Made by a program: the position numbers and the translations under genes. A DNA stretch of 64,000 bases from Ottelia alismoides (taxonomy: Eukaryota > Streptophyta > Magnoliopsida > Alismatales > Hydrocharitaceae), in the NCBI GenBank assembly GCA_037367405.1, contig JAZKJV010006941.1, positions 434,001-498,000 of the forward strand, in the 5' to 3' direction. Positions within the stretch are counted from its first letter, which is position 1. Every line of letters starts with the position of its first letter. The notes below the pieces were generated by a model. It was not told the DNA's origin, did no database searches, and saw only the letters and a program-made list of their open reading frames with translations. Below, piece by piece: positions 23,849-35,129 of this stretch.

Positions 23849-26130
23849 CATGCTCTGATCATAACTTATTTTGCTGGAAGTCAGAGGAAAATGGCCATCC
23901 AAGGTAACGTTTTCATGTTGAACATTTTTAGTTATTAGAGGAAGAGTTTAAAGGGATGGTGGTGGATTTTCGATTATCACAACAAGTGGAAGGTTTTACT
24001 ACTAGGAGAATTGGTGCAAAAGCTGGAAGATCTATGCAAGAGGCATGTCATCCTTAAGAACGAGCACTGCTCAAAGCAAGAGGATCAACAGAGCAAGGCG
24101 TTGGATGAGGTGATCCAACTTGGCACCATTGAGGATGAACCGGAATTATATGCATATGGGACTTAGATCAGGAATACGTAACATAGGGTGATTTAAGAAG
24201 AGGGCAAGAAAGGCAAGATGGGGTTGAGGCAAAGGTCAAAGGAGGGAATACAAATACGAGGTTTTCTCCATGTTATGGCTAGAACAATGCATAGAAGAAA
24301 CCTCATCCACTCCATATCTGTGAGTGAAGAGTAGTTTCACGGTGATTGTGTGGTGAGAATCATGTCGGTTGAGTGCTATCGAGCTACTAGTAGGTGGGTG
24401 TAGTATTATCAGGCTATCAGCCAAACGGTTTGGAAAAGGGATCAACGGGATTGGATATCCCGGGTGCATGCAAGAAGCCTCATCCGTGAGTGCAGCAATC
24501 AAGAGGTTCATTAGGCAGTCTTCAATTTGAATGTCAATGGTTCCCCGGGTTTGGAAAATTTCCCAATCTTTTTTCAGAGAATTCTGGGACGAGGTGAAGG
24601 ATGATGTTATAACTATTCGAGAACTTCAAAAGAGGGAACATGGGTATTGAGCAACTAAATAGATTCTTTCTTCTACTTTGTTGCCAAAGAAGGGTGCAGC
24701 TCAAAGGGTGGAGGAATGTCGACCAACTACATTATCTGACACAATTCATCTTAGTGTGGCAAAGGTGTTGGTCAATCGTCTTAAGATGGTTCTTGACTCT
24801 ATCATTCTTTCAGAGAAATTGGTGACAATGGGGTTTCATTTTTCAAGAAAAAGACAATGGGGTTTCTCTAGAAGGTTGATTTGTCCAAGGTATATGATTG
24901 TGTGGATCTATGTAGTAACACCTAGGGAAAGTTTATCGAGCACTTATTTAGGTCTTCCACTGGTGTATGGCGGATTTAAATATGCAAACTAACTACCCTT
25001 GATCGAGAAGCTAGGGAAGAAGCAGACATATTGGAATCCGCGATGCCTCTTGCGTAGAGGGTGTGCGGCGCTTGAGAAGGTCGTCCTTTCAGATATATCG
25101 ATGTTCTCCATTTCTACGTGTTTGCTTCTGGTGGGAATACGGAAGTGCCTCGAGGCATCATTTTTTCCAGTCCTCCGGCAAGGAGTCATCGGGCCTCCCT
25201 CTTACGGATTTGAGAGTGGAACCTAATCTATTAAAGAGGGGGTCTGAGGGTTCTTAGTTTGAAAGTGAAGAATAGGGTGTTGCTTACAAAATGAGTCATG
25301 CATAATTAGGCAAGAGTACGGACATGCTTATTAGTCTGATAAAATATGTCCATGAGATTATTTCTATCCACTCTATGTGGCTCGTTCAGCCAATGCGACT
25401 TCCACCTTTTCGAACAACACGCAAGGTGTTGCCCGAGATTTCTCAATCGTTCAGACCAATTGTGGGGGTTGGCAGTGATTTCAACTTTTGGATGGATGAT
25501 TGGCCAAAGGAAGGGGCTTTTCATAATTTGTGTCTATGTCCTTGCACTAATTGTTGATTAAAGTCTACGCATTTCTGATTCATTACCAGTAGGGATGTGG
25601 AGCTTACATCCATGCTAGGCTGTCAAATCAAAGGGTGAAGGATTTTATGGTCACATTAGAGTAACAAGCATTGGTGGCATTGCCAACAATAGGTAGAAAG
25701 TCTTGGATTAGGTTTGATGGCCGTGCTTCAATCAAAAAGGCGTATAAGATCCTCGGACTCCACAGAGCATGATCTCCTTATTTTCGCACAAGATTGCATA
25801 TGCATTTGGAGTTGGAAGTCCCTATATAGGTGAAGGTTTTCTTTTGGCTCCTTAAGAGGAGTGTTGAGTGCCGACATTGTGGTAAAAACGTTGAAGACAA
25901 CAACCACATAGTCTATAATTGTGTGGATTCTAGATGTATCCTGGATACTAGGATTATGGGTGTGAATCCGTGTGATGAAGCCTCTTTCTGGGACTCTATG
26001 GCAGAAATTGGAGTGGCTCAAAAGTGGATAGAATGCGGGATGTTTCCTTAGTTTTGGCTATTTGGTTAGCAAGAAATGATTGTTTGCTCAAGAGTGAGAT
26101 TGAACGCAGAGAATATAATAGAACATGCAA
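23849..26130 (+). pseudogene. LINE reverse transcriptase and C-terminal part (decayed)
   Basis: Continuation of the 19.5-kb LINE. Readable blocks: LVQKLEDLCKRHVILKNEHC near 24010-24070, LPKKGAAQRVEECRP and VAKVLVNRLKMVLDSIILSE (24678-24820, RT start), TYLGLPLVYGG near 24940, DFNFWMDDWPKEG near 25480, and the zinc-binding VECRHCGKNVEDNNHIVYNC near 25866-25925. The RT palm with its YADD box is missing, so an internal deletion removed it. Many stops. Confidence 0.75.
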
Positions 26131-27009
26131 AGACACTCCATGAGACATGGATGTTGTCAAAAGGTGTACGTTAATTGTGCTATATGAATATATGAGTTTG
26201 CGTATACACCTTTTCAGTGATCACCACATGCTTTCTAAAAGAACTAGACTAGCAAATTGCATTCAGCCGTGTTGCAACTGTACAGTAGAATATAATAACC
26301 AAATAATATGAATGCCATCTAGAATATGCATAAAAAGATACGCATTTTTTTCTGACAATGCAAGAGCAGTATTAATTCACTCTAGTATTCTCAAGGACAC
26401 ACGAGCTATCCTTATTTAGCACCTCTTTGTCCGTATATGTTGACCAACTCCTATCCTTATTTACGAAAGATATTAGTCTAAACCACTCGAACCCCATACT
26501 TCATCATAACTATAATAATAGCAATGGTTATTTCATATGATGTTTTAATGTAATTTTATGTGATTATACTTATCTCAAGCAACCCTTCTTTGCACTACAA
26601 AATTTCACCATAAACCTATTTATACTATTGTTTGCAAGGAATATTAGTTTATGTTACAACTACGTGCTATTTTTCATCCGTATCTCAAAGACTATGTCAA
26701 GAAGATAAGGCAGCATAATGATATGATTGGTATCCTGGTTCTTTGAACCCATCTTTTTAACAACCCAATATTCTGTGACATGTATTAAAAGTTCGTCTAA
26801 TCCCCATCAATTCTCCTATTATGCATATGCATCTTTCAGCATTTAAAATGCATTTTACAGAGATAGTCTACACCGACCCTACAAAAGGCAGACTGAGAAT
26901 CGAATTGTTTATGCATTCCATAAACAGAAGCAACTTCGAAAGCCACATATGTGTAGATGAAAACATTAATGCAGTCATATAAGACAACAAAGAGAAGTTT
27001 TATTCTTGC
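26131..27009. other. Probable intron of the TRAF-like gene; no exon found
   Basis: AT-rich, without TE motifs I recognise. The downstream exon of the TRAF-like gene (after DELK) would lie here or further left, but I find no minus-strand frame resembling the expected coiled-coil continuation. Confidence 0.4.
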
Positions 27010-27225
27010 CTTCAATTCATCTCTCTTGCGTGATTTTAACTGTGAGATCTGTGCTTCTGCATCATGAAGGCGTTCTTGAAGAACTTTTTTCTCTGCATAT
27101 ATCTTTGCAATTTTATCATCTTTTTCTGATCGAACCCATTCAATCTGATTTTCAACTTCCAATATCTGCTCAGCGAGATTCTTTTTCTCTCGAGCAAAAC
27201 GGTCAGCCTCAGATTTTAATTCACT
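27010..27225 (-). CDS. TRAF-like gene exon (coiled coil), GC donor
   Basis: 72 codons, SELKSEADRFAREKK to KSRKRDELK. Acceptor TTTTTCACAG. The end matches the family at DELK, where the next bases are GCAAGA, so the intron must use a GC donor (GC-AG class) or the exon end is damaged. Heptad-rich, coiled coil. Confidence 0.82.
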
Positions 27226-29741
27226 CTGTGAAAAATATCAGTGAGCAATACAACGCTTAGCTATACAACTCAGAGAGTCAGAAATACATTATGGAGTTCC
27301 GCTTACCTTAAGACGGCTAACGGTCACTTCTGATTCACTTAGCTTTTGTGCCAAAGTAGCCTTTTCTCGAGCGAAATTACTAGATTCAACTTGTCTTTCT
27401 TCACGAGTTCGGATTATCTCATCCTCAATAGCACATACTTGATGCCAGAGAGCAGCACGATCAACATGAGCAAGTTCTACAATTTCACGCATCATGCTCA
27501 GAACAGGCCTAGCAACACCATCTTCTTCCCTGACTAAAAATGTCAATACATCCATATCTATATCTACTAATTGACAATTATCTGATGGACTGGTTACACG
27601 ATCAACGAGTCCTTTTAGCATCCTTGTTCGGTACTGCTCGTCAGCATAAATTTTGAACATAACTGCATATAGCATTCTTACAAAATCCTGAACTCTTGGT
27701 TCTCCGGAGAGGGATAATACTTCACCAAGAGCAAGAATTGATGTAAAATCATCTTCCTGGACCTTCAATGACTCAGACTTCTCAACCGGGGATTGTTTAT
27801 TCTGAATATCAGCTGCATTTAAGTTTGACAAAATACTTGAATGATGTGAATGCCGTCTATCTAAAACCATGGCTAGCAATTGCAAGGTAATAGTCCCTCG
27901 GGAAATTGCCCTCTCAAATACTTGTGAAACTTCAACGAAGAGGTTAGGATTAGATAGCATCTCTACCAAGATATACATGTCAGATATATGATGACATCCA
28001 TGCATGATCTGTTCTTCTGCCAAAGGAATCCCACCACAATTAAATAGTTGGCAAGGTACTGAGGTGTAGTTTTCATCAAGCTCACAATCAGAATCAATGT
28101 CTCTTAGCATCACTTCAGCAACATCAGCCCATGTATTAATAGTTCTGCTCAGAATATCTAACACACCATGGGGAATATCTGCACCTGAACCTCAATTTCG
28201 AACGGACTGCTCTGACCTACGAAACAAACACAAAAAATCAAACAGAGTATCCCTCCAATCTACAAACAATGTCAAAGGCTATAGGGCGCATACAGCTTGA
28301 GGAAGATTTTGACACTGAGATGCAGCTTTGAATACAAAATTTGCGGTTTCCACCAGCTGATCATCGTTAGAATCAGTCAAAAGCTTAAAAGTATGAACCA
28401 GTATCTGTTGCCATACCTCGCTGCCAAGATCCAGCTGAATAAGAGCACCAAAAACCTGAAAGGATTTACTTCTGCCCATAAAAATGTCGTCAATGGCAAT
28501 CTTAAACAGATACAATAACAAGCCATCACAGTGCAGATGAATGACTAAGCTAAAAAACAGACAAATGAAGAAATATAATTAACAAATCTCAACAATGGAC
28601 ATGCATAAATGAAGAAATATAATTAATAAAAAATCTCGACAATGGTCATGCATCACACCGGCAATCTTATTGAAGGATCTGTGTCTGGTTTTTGAATGTG
28701 ATCAAGAAGCAAGCAGGCACCAAGATAATGTTCTGACCGATCAACAAGTTTTGGGACCAAAGAAACCAGATCAGGTTGTAGATGTTTAGGTGCTTTATCC
28801 AGTAGTAAAGATAACTTTTGAACTGACTGAGGTCTTCTCCTTGGTTCTGGACAACCCTGTGGCACAGCACTATTGAGGGTTCTCAGAGAATTAACGATCA
28901 ACCCTAGGAGCTCCTCAGATTGCTCCGGCCATCTAGTCTGCACATGGAGGGTATTGACGTGTCAATTCAATACTAGTGAGTCTTTGGTATCTAATCGAAG
29001 ACCCTAACTTACCTTTGAAGATCGGGTATATGTATCGTCCATGCATAGATTCCCGGCAGAAGTTTCTGGAGGAGACACTGTACTGACACTCTTAATTTTC
29101 TCATGAGCACTGGGAGAGTTTTGATCACAACTTTGCACTGCACATCCACTGCAACCTTCATCTGCCCGATAATCCAGTCTCTGATGCAAGGAACGTTCAC
29201 CATCTTCTAGCCTCTGACTGTTCTCAAGGGTATCTGAAGTGGCAGCTCCATTGTTGGGGGTCCTTTTGCAGCTATCCTCGGACAAATCATTGTTAATATT
29301 CACATCTGATGGTTGGCAACACTCGACCATAATATCTAACAGCAGATCTATTATAGCTTGTTGCAAAACTTTAACCCCCATCAGTAAGTTCATAAGACTC
29401 GGTGAATTGGAATCACCCCTTTGAGCAGCATTCTTCCCATTATTACTACCAGATAGCTTAGCAGGAAGAAGCAAACGCTTCACTTTGGCAGGATCATCAA
29501 GATAAACTCGAAGGCCAGAAAGAAATCCAGCAATGGCACCAGCATCCATGAGTAGTTTTTCCCTTAAAGTTACTTGAGGTTGGGATGGATTACCACCATA
29601 TGTGAGGTGAAATCCAGCTCTTGAGAGAAGATTACGAAACATATCTTCCTCATCTCCACTAATACCTTCACTATCTTCAGAATTGACAAGTTCATCTGGG
29701 TCAGTTGACAGTGCATCCTGGTCATCTTCAGAGGCTAGAAC
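27010..29741 (-). CDS. TRAF-like (MATH-family) protein, C-terminal half, partial
   Basis: Five exons: 29741-29013, 28937-28659, 28455-28294, 28216-27307 and 27225-27010, all joined by phase-0 introns. The product matches the C-terminal part of the large plant TRAF-like/MATH protein family (Arabidopsis At2g25320 type): an acidic SEDSEGISGDEED region, a conserved helical region (LREKLLMDAGAIAGFLSGL, LMNLLMGVKVLQQAIIDLL), PEQSEELLGLIVNSL, AALWHQ-type helices and a final coiled coil (EWVRSEKDD...LQERLHDAEAQISQLKSRK). The N-terminal MATH domains and the last exon are not in the window, so it is partial at both ends. Odd points: a net 2-bp frameshift near 28192 and a GC instead of GT donor at 27008-27009. 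Known family members have been linked to turnover of immune receptors; that role is not shown here. It may be a functional gene with a sequence error or a young pseudogene. Confidence 0.85.
27307..28216 (-). pseudogene. TRAF-like gene exon with a net 2-bp frameshift
   Basis: 910 bp, one-third codon out of step. The acceptor TTTCGTAG gives VRAVRSKL in the expected frame. From about 28192 the reading frame must shift to give GSGADIPHGVLDILSRTIN, which matches the family to the end of the exon (VSRLK|GTAAGC). Without the shift a TGA or TAG ends the protein. A 2-bp deletion restores both spacing and the exit phase, so the lesion is small. No alternative splice site I could find rescues it. Confidence 0.75.
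28294..28455 (-). CDS. TRAF-like gene exon (LGSEVW)
   Basis: 54 codons, VFGALIQLDLGSEVWQQ to QCQNLPQA. Acceptor CTTTCAG, donor GCT|GTATGC. Confidence 0.83.
28659..28937 (-). CDS. TRAF-like gene exon (WPEQSEELLGLI)
   Basis: 93 codons, TRWPEQSEELLGLIVNSL to DPSIRLP. Acceptor GTGCAG, donor CCG|GTGTGA, a weak but usable GT. It contains the conserved QGCPEPRRRPQS motif. Confidence 0.85.
29013..29741 (-). CDS. TRAF-like gene exon (acidic and helical region)
   Basis: 243 codons without a break. Acceptor CCTTCTCAG before VLASEDDQDAL, donor AAAG|GTAAGT after TRSSK. In relatives VLASEDDQDAL directly follows the last MATH domain, so an intron here separates it from MATH exons that should lie at higher coordinates. 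Confidence 0.85.
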
Positions 29742-30586
29742 CTGAGAAGGCATCAGTGGATGTAATGGGAAATTATCATAATGCAGGTTGCGAATTCCAA
29801 AATTAGCTAGGACCGATTAAAGATTCCAGAATGGGGGGGAGTTAAAAACTTAACTGTTAACTGTTATTCATAAATTGACAATCCAATGCATCTAGTTTCA
29901 ATGAAACTATTGAAAATGTGACTTCCGCTAATAATAATTGAAAATACAATAAATGGTAGTGCATGGTATTATTGTTCACTAAACAGAGCTGGTAAAGATG
30001 TCAAAAGCAACAGAAGTATTTTATATTTAAGAACAATAGCGGCCAACATTAACAAAAATCGCAAGTTTATCATGTTTGCTATATTTGTTCCTATCTAACT
30101 AATCGATTGTGGTCCTTTTTCACGTCCCAGCACAAGCACCAATATACAGCATCTGAGTCATATTCGTATGCATTTAAAATGCATGTTTTTTACTTGATTG
30201 AGAACTATGCATTCGGAAAGCTGTCCACATCCCTTGGCTAGACGTGTCCTCTTAAGGGATACGTGGTCTTCCTAAATGTGCTTCCATATGCTCACAATTC
30301 CTCCTTGTCTCAATTTTGCATTGTGGGGGTTGCTTTGCATTGTGTGGGTTGCAAGTTCGGGTGCCTGGTGGCTGGTGTAATTGAGATCAGTTTATATTCA
30401 TGTTTCCTGATTAGTAATATGATTGCTTGTCAGGTCACCCTTGGCGCTTCCTAAAAATCACCGAAATAGAAGTCATCTGACTATCCGCCTATGCCATTCT
30501 TATATGAGAGTCAGTTTCTATTTGTATGGTTGTTCAAATATCCAAAGTCTAGAAAGTATTCTAGCTCACCGTATCATCAATTGATC
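29742..30586. other. Probable intron; nothing recognisable
   Basis: No domain, no TE ends. Upstream of the TRAF-like exons and up to the 3' end of the outer LINE. No MATH exon is visible. Confidence 0.4.
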
Positions 30587-31300
30587 TTTTTTTTAGAAGG
30601 AAAAGGGCAGCATCCCACACTGGGACCTACCACAAAAATTATGTATATAAGTATAAATATTATATGTTACAACTGTTTACACTGAGCATAATGAGCATAA
30701 AGCCCTACAATGCTCAATTACATTCTAAGTACAACTTTGCCCCTCAAAAATGCTACCATTCCTAGTGCACCAGATCGCCCAGAGGAGAGCAAAAGGGTAA
30801 GTCATGTCCTCGCGTCCCTAACCATAAACCGATCTAATGCTTCCCCAAAAGGTGGCGCAATCCTGCCCACTAAACCATGATAAGTTTGCATTGCTCTAGA
30901 TCTGACAAGAGGAAGAACATGAGAAAAACAGGAAGCATCTTCCATCGTCGCCCCACATCTAGCACAAGGATCCACCTCCACCCCAAACACTAGCCTCTGG
31001 CGGGCGTGCTTGAGAATCATACCAAGCCGAAGAAACCAAAGAAAGATCCCGATGTGGTTAGGCACCTTGCTTCTCTAAATGATCAGGTTATCAATGGCAA
31101 CCTCCTCATTCACCCCCTCCCCATCATACACCAAAAAATGATATTCCTTTTTCACCGAGAATTTGCCATCACACCAAAATTAGTTATCCCTGCCCACTGA
31201 CGGTCCCTCCACCTATGCCAGATCCACCTGCAAAGCTAAAACTCCTCAACCCTACGATCGGATATACCCGAAGAGAACAACAGAGACCACACTCCATACA
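30587..31300 (-). pseudogene. Outer L1-like LINE, 3' part
   Basis: Starts with a T-run (30587-30594), the poly-A end of a minus-strand LINE. Upstream at 30802-31065 the frame reads GIFLWFLRLGM, then DPCARCGATMEDASCFSHVLP, the LINE zf-RVT motif. The element is cut at 31300 by an inner LINE. It resumes at 46485, as shown by the shared CACTCCATACA. Confidence 0.8.
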
Positions 31301-31412
31301 TTTTTTTGAAGCCAAAAACAGGGGGAAGCACTCATTGATGTTCGCCCCAAAAATTATTTAAAGAACAAAACAACGCGAAAATACAAAGGGAAAAAGGAAA
31401 TGAAGCAAACAA

Positions 31413-32425
31413 TTACAGAACCCATTCATCAACCAATCTCGCGGAATGTATCCCCACATTTTTCTTGTAGAAACGTTGCCCAGAGAAGAGGACAACATTC
31501 CTGCCCAGCCACAGTGCCCACAGAATTGCCACGGGACTGAGGAGCTCCCGCCGAGCTCTGCTCCTGTTGGCCACCATCGAGCCGCGGAAGGAAGCCAAGT
31601 CGGACGTGCACAACCACGCCAGCCTTGCCTCAACCCAGATCAGAATCACCTTAGGGCACCTGAAGAAAAGGTGCTCAAGGGACTCAACTGTCGCGTCGCA
31701 CAGGAGGCATCTATCAGAGACAGAGCCCAGAAGCCTAGCATACCGGTCTCTCGTCATCAATCTTTGCCTACGGAATAACCACAGGAAGAAGCCAATCCAT
31801 TCAGGGAGCCCGAGACTCCAAAAAAGGTGCAATCACGAATCAGAGCCTCCGACCGTGATGGAGGAGGTCTGCAAATCGCCCCAAACGCCTTCCTAGCCGA
31901 AAAAGGGCACAAACGCCATCCCCAATGATCCCTTCCAATTGTAGGACGTCCCACCTCCTTGATAGAATCCAGCAAGGAAAGAAAATCCTCAAGCCTCTGG
32001 TCCGAGAAATTAGAGGAGAAGGCGGGGAACCAGTTACCGTCCGACCAGCAAGATGCAACCAGCGTATTCTTATCAGCCGCTAGAGCAAATAGGCGAGGGA
32101 ACCACGTGCACAATGCCCCCCCCCGTCCAATCATCAGTCCAGATGTGAAGGATTCGTCATTGCCAAGCATCGGCCTAAACAGAGAGATATGCCTGGAGAA
32201 GTCATCCACCACCCCCTTCCAGAACGACGTGGGAGATCCCGCCTGGGCAACAGGGTTCGGTGGTGCCCCGCCGACATCGTATATTTTGCGCAGAACGTTG
32301 CTACAGAAATCCTCCCCCGGGCCCCATATTCTGCAAGCCCACTTAAGAAGCATAGTGTCGTTCATATGATCCAGCCTCCGGACCCCCAGCCCCCCGCGTT
32401 CTTGTGGAGCGTAATTTCTTCCCAC
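31413..32425 (-). pseudogene. Inner LINE ORF2, C-terminal domain
   Basis: Two overlapping frames (32425-31757 and 31832-31413) give APQERGGLGVRRLDHMND, LLKWACRIWGPG, SPTSFWKGVVDD, SCWSDGNWFPAFSSNFSDQR, then SLGLPEWIGFFLWLFRR and the zinc-binding DRCLLCDATVESLEHLFFRC. Closely similar in order to 58660-59994. A frameshift near 31790 separates them. The C-terminus VDEWVL agrees with the other copy. Confidence 0.85.
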
Positions 32426-32543
32426 TCAACAAGGTGAATCCCCCCCCCGAACCTACGCATTAGCTTCTCAAGGCGGCTACGGATCCCCTTCGACAGCCGA
32501 CGATTGGATAAGAAGTAAACAGGGATGGAAGAGAGAACCGCCT

Positions 32544-33536
32544 TTAAGAGGACCAGTCGCCCCCCAACCTCGCCTCCACCTTCTCAACAACCATGAGCCA
32601 GTCCCGCAACCTCGTTCTACCCACCGCCAAGGGCATCCCAAGATAGTCAATCGGAAGAGAGCCGCAATCAGACCCCAAAGCCCGTCCACAAGTGTCAGCC
32701 TCCTCCGCAGAAAGGCCGAAGGGGATGACCTTTGATTTATCGACATTCTTGAAGAGACCAGACAGTTCACTGAAAAGATCCAGGGCCACGGACATGCCGG
32801 AGGCCTCCGCAATTCCCCCCTCGATGAAAAAGATAGTATCGTCTGCATATTGCAAAAGCGGGATCACCAAACCATCCCTGGAAAAACCGGGCGATAATCC
32901 ACAATCAACAACACGGCAAGCAATGTGCGTCAGGACATCCGCAGCGATGACAAACAGCATGGGAACAAAGGGGCAGCCCTGGCGCACGCCCCTACATGGC
33001 TGGAAGAAGCCTCCCTCCGGGCGGCCATTCACCATGACCGAGAGGGAAGACATCGTCACACAACGTCTCATCCAAGATATCCACAGCTCCGGGAAACCTC
33101 TCCTCCGCAGAACTGACCAAAGGAACTTCCAATCTAAGCTATCATAAGCTTTTGCAAAATCTACTTTCCATAGAACACCTTGCTTGTCCCTTCTCCTCCA
33201 GTCCGCAATGATTTCCGATGCAAGAGTAAGACAGTCCGAGATTTGCCTTCCCTGTATGAAAGCATATTGGAGCGGGGATATAAGAGTCTCAAAAACCCAG
33301 CTGAGTCGCAAGGCTAACACATTCGCCACAATCAGGTATAGGGCGTTAGAGATAGCAATGGGGCGGTAGTCCTCGATCCGTTTGGCCGACGCGGATTCAG
33401 GAAGGAGAACGATCAGGGACTTGTTAATCCTTTCGAAGCCAGCATTGCCCACATAAAACTTGGAGATGACCTCCAGTACCTCGTTGCCCACCAGATCCCA
33501 AAAATCTCTGTAGAAAGCACCGCATTCAAGTCCCAC
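32544..33536 (-). pseudogene. Inner LINE ORF2, reverse transcriptase
   Basis: 330 codons in one frame: NKSLIVLLPESASAKRIEDY, RPIAISNALYLIVANVLALR, QYAFIQGRQISDCLTLASEI, DFAKAYDSLDW, RQGCPFVPMLFVIAADVL, and the catalytic YADD at 32838-32849 (LLQYADDTIFFIEGG), then IDYLGMPLAVGRTRLRDW. All usual RT blocks are present. The frame joins poorly to the endonuclease (33413-34942): the APGPDGF block between them is missing, so a small deletion or frameshift lies near 33500. Confidence 0.88.
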
Positions 33537-34942
33537 ACTGCAACCTTAACCTCCTCCAAGGACACTCCCTGCATCAGACCATCACATAAAGAGGGCGGCA
33601 GAGATGTAGCCCCGATTCCCGTCCACCTCCAAAGCTTGGGAATCGTCCTTGCCGAGAACTCCTTAAAGTTAGCGACGATCGCTTTCCCCATTTCCCTGTC
33701 ACCATCCACACGTAGACCATTGACCGTGATCGATCGCAGAGCATTCGAACGATGCCTCCCGCTGGCAATGCGATAGAAAAACGTCGTGTTAGCGTCCACC
33801 TCCCTCGGCCAAGTACTTCTCGACCTTTGTCTCCACTGAGTGACGCACTTAAGGTCCTCAGACGTAATTAGCTTTTGAGCAAGCGAGCGAGTGGCCAACT
33901 CATCCCCCGATAGCTCCCTACTATCCTCCAGAGCGTCAAGTCTCATAACCATCTCCTCAGCCTCCAGCCTAATAGCACATCTGGCAGCCCTGGAGTCCCT
34001 CTTAAATGAACTCAACCTCATGCGCAAGGACCCGAGATTCTGAACAAACTTAGACGTCGCCGATCCAATAACCTCCACGTTGGACCAATGAGAAGCCACC
34101 ACCTCCCCAAAGCTTTCCTCCAGCAACCAACTCTTCTCATATCTAAAGAGACCCCTCAACGGGGGTGGATCACTGGAGTCCCATAATATTGGTGTGTAGT
34201 CGGACAAGGCCCGCAGCCAAGCAACCACAGAGGATAGCGCGAAACAATCAAGAAGTTCTGTCGAGGCCAAAAATCTATCAATACGAGAGCGAGAGTTGGA
34301 ACTCCTCCAGGTGTAGGCCAGATCCCCCGCATCCATAACCTCCAGGGCCAAGGAGTCCATAGTGTCAGCAAAATCAACAGAACCCGGATCTTGACCACCC
34401 CTGAAACGTGGACAGTCCGATGTTCGAAGAGTAACATTGAAATCTCCCCCTATAAGCCAAGGGATACCCTCAAAGGCTCTACTCGCCTCATGCAGGTCCT
34501 CCCACAATTCCCTTCGCAGAATATGACAACAAGGGTCGTAAACACACGATACCACTAGTGGCGTAGAGGAGTCAGCACATACCAAGAGAACCGAGAGGAC
34601 ATGTCTCCCGCACAGCACCGAGCTAAAAGCCAATGCCGACGACCTCCACGCCACCAGCATCCCACTAGACGCGCCTACAGCATCCAGAGCCTTGAACTCA
34701 TCAATTCCTCCCGCACCGAACGACTTCCACAGAACATCGGTGACGGCTTGAAGCTTTGTCTCATGTAGCATCACCACATCACAGCCCCACTCAATGAAGC
34801 GTGACCCCATGATCCTCCTCTTGTCCAGCTCCTCAAGCCCCCGCACGTTCCAGGAGAGAATCTTCATAAAGAACCATCGTGCTGCCCTTGAATTCGGATC
34901 ACTCCGGAGGCCTCTGCAATGGATGTCTTTAGTGCTGAGCAT
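33413..34942 (-). pseudogene. Inner LINE ORF2, endonuclease and linker
   Basis: A 509-codon frame. The true start is probably KILSWNVRGL at about 34866, the usual plant LINE endonuclease beginning. Catalytic blocks: HETKLQ (E), YDPCCH region, IGGDFNV (D, N), YTWRSSNSRSRIDRFL, and SDYTPILW, where H is expected after SD (SDH to SDY). Loss of that histidine would inactivate the endonuclease. The linker to the RT has the LINE-typical arginine-rich helices and FFYRIASGRHRSN. Confidence 0.88.
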
Positions 34943-35129
34943 GATTGTGGCTCGGAGACCGTAGGCCGAGATCTATTCCTTCGCCTGTACCTCTTACCAG
35001 ATCTTTTGTCAGCATTCCCTTCAACAGGACGAGCACCACCCACCTCATGGTGGGGCAAAGGTGGCGCAGCAGAAGAAAAAGCGCCTCGAGATTGGCCATC
35101 CAGGACAGCTGCCAAGGCTGGAAGGGCAT

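Larger units (their letters stand above)
31301..35129 (-). mobile_element. Inner L1-like LINE, 3' part (ORF2)
   Basis: Begins at the T-run 31301-31307 (poly-A) and carries the LINE 3' hairpin near 31321-31347. ORF2 pieces follow: C-terminal domain 31413-32425, RT 32544-33536, endonuclease up to 34942. It is cut at 35129 by the LARD element and resumes at 44803. Target duplication CACTCCATACA at 31290-31300 and 46485-46495, so the LINE is complete from its 5' end near 46484. Without the insert it is about 5.5 kb. Confidence 0.9.
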
